Positions 61,604 through 64,000 of a stretch of DNA of 64,000 bases are shown piece after piece (positions within the stretch are counted from its first letter, which is position 1; each line of letters begins with the position of its first letter). Where the stretch lies: the NCBI RefSeq assembly GCF_016648855.1, contig NZ_JACLQU010000001.1:236737-300736 (forward strand), in the 5' to 3' direction. Under the pieces are notes generated by a model. It made no database searches, was not told where the DNA came from, and saw only the letters and a program-made list of their open reading frames with translations. The position numbers were made by a program, and so were the translations under genes. Source of the stretch: Streptococcus parasanguinis (GTDB lineage: Bacteria > Bacillota > Bacilli > Lactobacillales > Streptococcaceae).

Positions 61604-63718
61604 TTAGCCTTCACGTTTTTTGCTGGCTACAAAGCCTGCTAAAGCTAGTGAGGTCATACCAAAGAGGCTAAGGACGGTTGAAGCCAATTCATCTTGACCT
61701 GTTTTTGGAAGACCGGTTGCCGGTGTAGCAACTACTTCCGCTTGACCACCTGTATGATAAGTGACAGCGACTGGTTTGTTTGTTGCCACTTCTTTTGTTT
61801 CGCTTGCAGCTGGTTGAGCTGGAGTTACTGGAGTTTCAGGTTGAGGAGTTGGGGTAACAGGAGACACTGGAGCCACAGGATGGACTGGATTTACAGGACT
61901 TACTGGATCAACTGGCGCTGGCTGTGGTTGTGGTTCTGGAGTTGGTTGTGGGGTTGGTTGTGGTTCTGGAGTAGGTGTTTCTTCTTCCACTTTTTCCACA
62001 AAGGTCTTGTTGCCCAAGATTGAAGCAGACAATTTCTTCCCTGCCTTATTCACATCTTCGATGTATTGGATAAAGACTTCAGTATCTGGATTAATCGCAC
62101 CGATCAATTTTGTATCGCGGAAGACTGAGAATCCATCACCACCACCATACAAGAAGTCATTGATAATCGCCTTGTAGGTCTTGTTGCGATCAATTTCGGT
62201 TCCATCTGCCTTGTAAGCTTTCACAACCTTATATGGATTTTCTTCTGTTGCATCGGCTGGTTTTGTATAGGTGTACTTGATCCCTGCCATTTGCAAGAAG
62301 TAAAGCTCTTTCTCATCATATTGTTGGTCCAAAGCTTTATAAATTTGGTCTCCGGTAATTTCGACTACTTGGAGGATATTTCCAAATGGTTGCACCGCTT
62401 GAGCTGCACCCCAAGTGACTGTTCCGTCTGGTTTCACCACGAGGTCTGCACGGATTCCTCCATTATTGGTGAAGGCAAAGTCAACATCTGGATAACCTGA
62501 TTTTTTGGCAATATCTAGTTGCGCTGCTGTGACCAAATCTCCAACAGCACTTTCTTTTTGCGCATTCAACTCACGTGTAATATTTTCAGCTTTTTCTGCT
62601 GTACCGATTTTTGCTTCTGTTACTTTTTTAACCGTCGCATTGGCATCATCGATGATCGCTTGAACCTTGGCATCTTTTGCTTTGCCTTTCGATGGATCCA
62701 CCGCAATAATTTTAGCAGTTGGAGCTTTGACAAAGTCAGCTGTATCTGTATCTAGGACACCACGGACATCCGAGTAAGCTTTCCCTTGAGACGTACCTTG
62801 AACGATCAAGGTATTTCCAACCATCCCGTTTGTATATTGGTGGTTATGACCTGCAAAGACGATATCCACTGAGTTTTCAGGATAGATTTGGTTTAATTTT
62901 TTGATCATGTCTGCAGCCGGACCTTCTGCTACACCATTCTTACTAGTGGCAGCAACGTGGGCCAAGACAGCAATCGCATGAACTCCTTGGTCATTTAATT
63001 CACGCGCATATTTGGCAATCGATTCTGCTTCATCCAAAACACGGTATTGTTCATGATTTTTACGCAAGACAAGATTTGGGAATTCTGTCGTAACAACCCC
63101 GATAAATCCGACCTTAACGGTCTTATCGTTGACTGGGATTTCTTTGATGGTATAAGGTTTCCAGTCAAATGGGATTTTGTTGGTATCCTTGTCAACCAAG
63201 TTGGCAATTACAACTTCTTGTTTGGAAGCTTCATGAGGATACTCATCGACGATCTTGTTGAATTGACCAGGTGTTGGGGCTTCTCCCTTCATGATCCGGT
63301 TGAATTCACCAAGTCCTTCGTCAAACTCGTGATTTCCAAGGGTTCCGTATTCAAAGTTCATTTCATTGAAGACTTTTACAGTTGGTTCATCTTGAAGGAG
63401 GGCAGAGTTGGCTGGACTTGCGCCGACCATATCTCCAGCTTGCACACGGATACTGGCATTTGGCGTTCCGGCATTCTCCGTTTCAAAGTCTTTTTGCGAA
63501 TCGTTCAAATAGGTTGCCAAAAGTGGGGCTGTTCCTGCGTTTTTCACAGTTTCGCCTTCTAAACGAGCTGTCCCTGTTTGTTCCAAGGCACCGTGGAAGT
63601 CATTAACGCCCATGAACTGCACGGGCAATTCGTCTGCAAAAACGCTATTGATCGCAAAAACACTAAGACCCGCAGCGACCGCTAGGATACTGCTTTTCAA
63701 GATAATTTTTTTCTTCAT
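61604..63718 (-). CDS. Cell-wall-anchored 5'-nucleotidase (LPxTG)
   Basis: 704 residues. Signal peptide 1-29 (KKIILKSSILAVAAGLSVFAINSVFA, cut after FADE). Metallophosphatase domain with GVNDFHGALE, GNHEFDEGLGEF and VFAGHNHQYT; the nucleotide-binding domain with NNGGIRADL and QPFGNIL. From about 560 a proline-rich wall-spanning tail (PTPEPQ, VSPVNP units), then the LPKTG sorting signal, hydrophobic helix and KKREG. Like streptococcal Nt5e/NudP it should turn extracellular AMP and ADP into adenosine, a known immune and platelet suppressor. Start chosen at 63718 (GGAG 6 bases upstream). Own promoter. Confidence 0.93.
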   Translation of the reverse strand: MKKKIILKSSILAVAAGLSVFAINSVFADELPVQFMGVNDFHGALEQTGTARLEGETVKNAGTAPLLATYLNDSQKDFETENAGTPNASIRVQAGDMVGASPANSALLQDEPTVKVFNEMNFEYGTLGNHEFDEGLGEFNRIMKGEAPTPGQFNKIVDEYPHEASKQEVVIANLVDKDTNKIPFDWKPYTIKEIPVNDKTVKVGFIGVVTTEFPNLVLRKNHEQYRVLDEAESIAKYARELNDQGVHAIAVLAHVAATSKNGVAEGPAADMIKKLNQIYPENSVDIVFAGHNHQYTNGMVGNTLIVQGTSQGKAYSDVRGVLDTDTADFVKAPTAKIIAVDPSKGKAKDAKVQAIIDDANATVKKVTEAKIGTAEKAENITRELNAQKESAVGDLVTAAQLDIAKKSGYPDVDFAFTNNGGIRADLVVKPDGTVTWGAAQAVQPFGNILQVVEITGDQIYKALDQQYDEKELYFLQMAGIKYTYTKPADATEENPYKVVKAYKADGTEIDRNKTYKAIINDFLYGGGDGFSVFRDTKLIGAINPDTEVFIQYIEDVNKAGKKLSASILGNKTFVEKVEEETPTPEPQPTPQPTPEPQPQPAPVDPVSPVNPVHPVAPVSPVTPTPQPETPVTPAQPAASETKEVATNKPVAVTYHTGGQAEVVATPATGLPKTGQDELASTVLSLFGMTSLALAGFVASKKREG

Positions 63719-63799
63719 AGAATACTCCATTTTCTAATGTAAAACACTTCTCCAAAAAGGAGAACGCAGAACAGTTGATTTGCTGCAATCAGCTCTTCC

Positions 63800-63828
63800 A
63801 TTTTACTATTTTTTCGGTTTTACTTCAA
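63800..63828 (-). promoter_or_regulatory. 5'-nucleotidase promoter
   Basis: Minus-strand TTGAAG (63823-63828), 17 bp, TAAAAT (63800-63805). A small hairpin TTCTCCtttttGGAGAA lies in the leader. 63829-63927 has nothing else recognised. Confidence 0.72.
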
Positions 63829-63927
63829 TATTTTCCTGGAAACTCTTACAATTTTATCAGAAAACGCTTGATTTCCGAACATCTATTCTCATCCTCTTCC
63901 TTTTGTTACTTGCTGTTCATCACAAAA

Positions 63928-64000
63928 GAGGCTGGGACAAAAGTCCTAGCCTCTCAATTATTTTTGGATTGTCGAGCAAGACGCAGTGGTTGAGTGGGCT
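63928..64000 (-). repeat. R1 repeat, copy 5 (cut by the window edge)
   Basis: The terminal hairpin and part of the middle arm of R1 on the minus strand; identical to the other copies as far as it runs. Confidence 0.88.

Overview
The window is chromosomal DNA of a low-GC Gram-positive coccus, almost certainly a viridans Streptococcus of the mitis/sanguinis/parasanguinis type. The evidence is a complete BOX element (boxA-boxB-boxC, so far known mainly from pneumococcus and relatives), strong AAGGAGG ribosome sites, streptococcal orders such as gatCAB, secA-aroF-acpS-alr-recG, efp-asp23-nusB, rpsF-ssb-rpsR and scrK-scrA/scrB-scrR, and an LPxTG surface 5'-nucleotidase. I cannot fix the species from sequence alone. 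No tRNA, rRNA, CRISPR array, intact IS or prophage was seen.

Layout: 0.0-3 kb, partial EamA transporter, a zinc alcohol dehydrogenase with a cre-overlapped promoter, and an autoregulated TetR/membrane-protein pair. 3-8.2 kb, a PASTA membrane protein without a kinase domain, then gatCAB. 8.2-13.2 kb, a four-gene glycosyltransferase operon (GT8 with GtfB-like tail, GT2, GtfB-like, GtfA-like) lying between pncA and gatC. 13.2-16.7 kb, codY-pncA, an alanine-type aminotransferase and a universal stress protein. 16.7-26.7 kb, HAD/MazG-like fusion, asparaginase, recG, alr, acpS, DAHP synthase and secA. 26.8-38.7 kb, KimA-type K+ importer, MerR/TipAS regulator with a BOX in its leader, manA, queG, GNAT, PAP2, a MarR-controlled heterodimeric ABC exporter and a short deformylase-like gene. 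38.9-44.7 kb, the sucrose regulon. 44.9-52.5 kb, nusB, asp23, efp, an SPFH/zinc-ribbon pair, pepP-uvrA. 52.6-57.6 kb, corA, a DUF1129 protein, an IS3-family remnant, an AT-rich peptide-type ABC transporter followed by an orphan short ORF, and a GNAT. 57.6-64 kb, rpsF-ssb-rpsR with a triplicated 3' palindrome block, a GT2-GtrA/phosphodiester glycosidase/membrane protein operon, and the surface 5'-nucleotidase.

Regulation is unusually readable: a CodY box on codY, cre on the adh promoter, a TetR operator just after the -10, three MarR half-palindromic sites around the marR promoter, three ScrR-like sites in the scrA/scrB divide, and a 19-bp-spaced MerR promoter.

The most interesting structure is intergenic. 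Repeat family R1 (six copies, about 175 bp) folds as three successive hairpins, and a divergent copy at 44.7 kb keeps the fold through compensatory substitutions. Repeat family R2 (two copies, about 205 bp) starts 3-4 nt after the stop codon of a gene in the same orientation, is bounded by 17-bp direct repeats and contains a hairpin whose stem is replaced but still paired. Both look like mobile or modular 3'-UTR/RNA elements that I cannot match to BOX, RUP or SPRITE.
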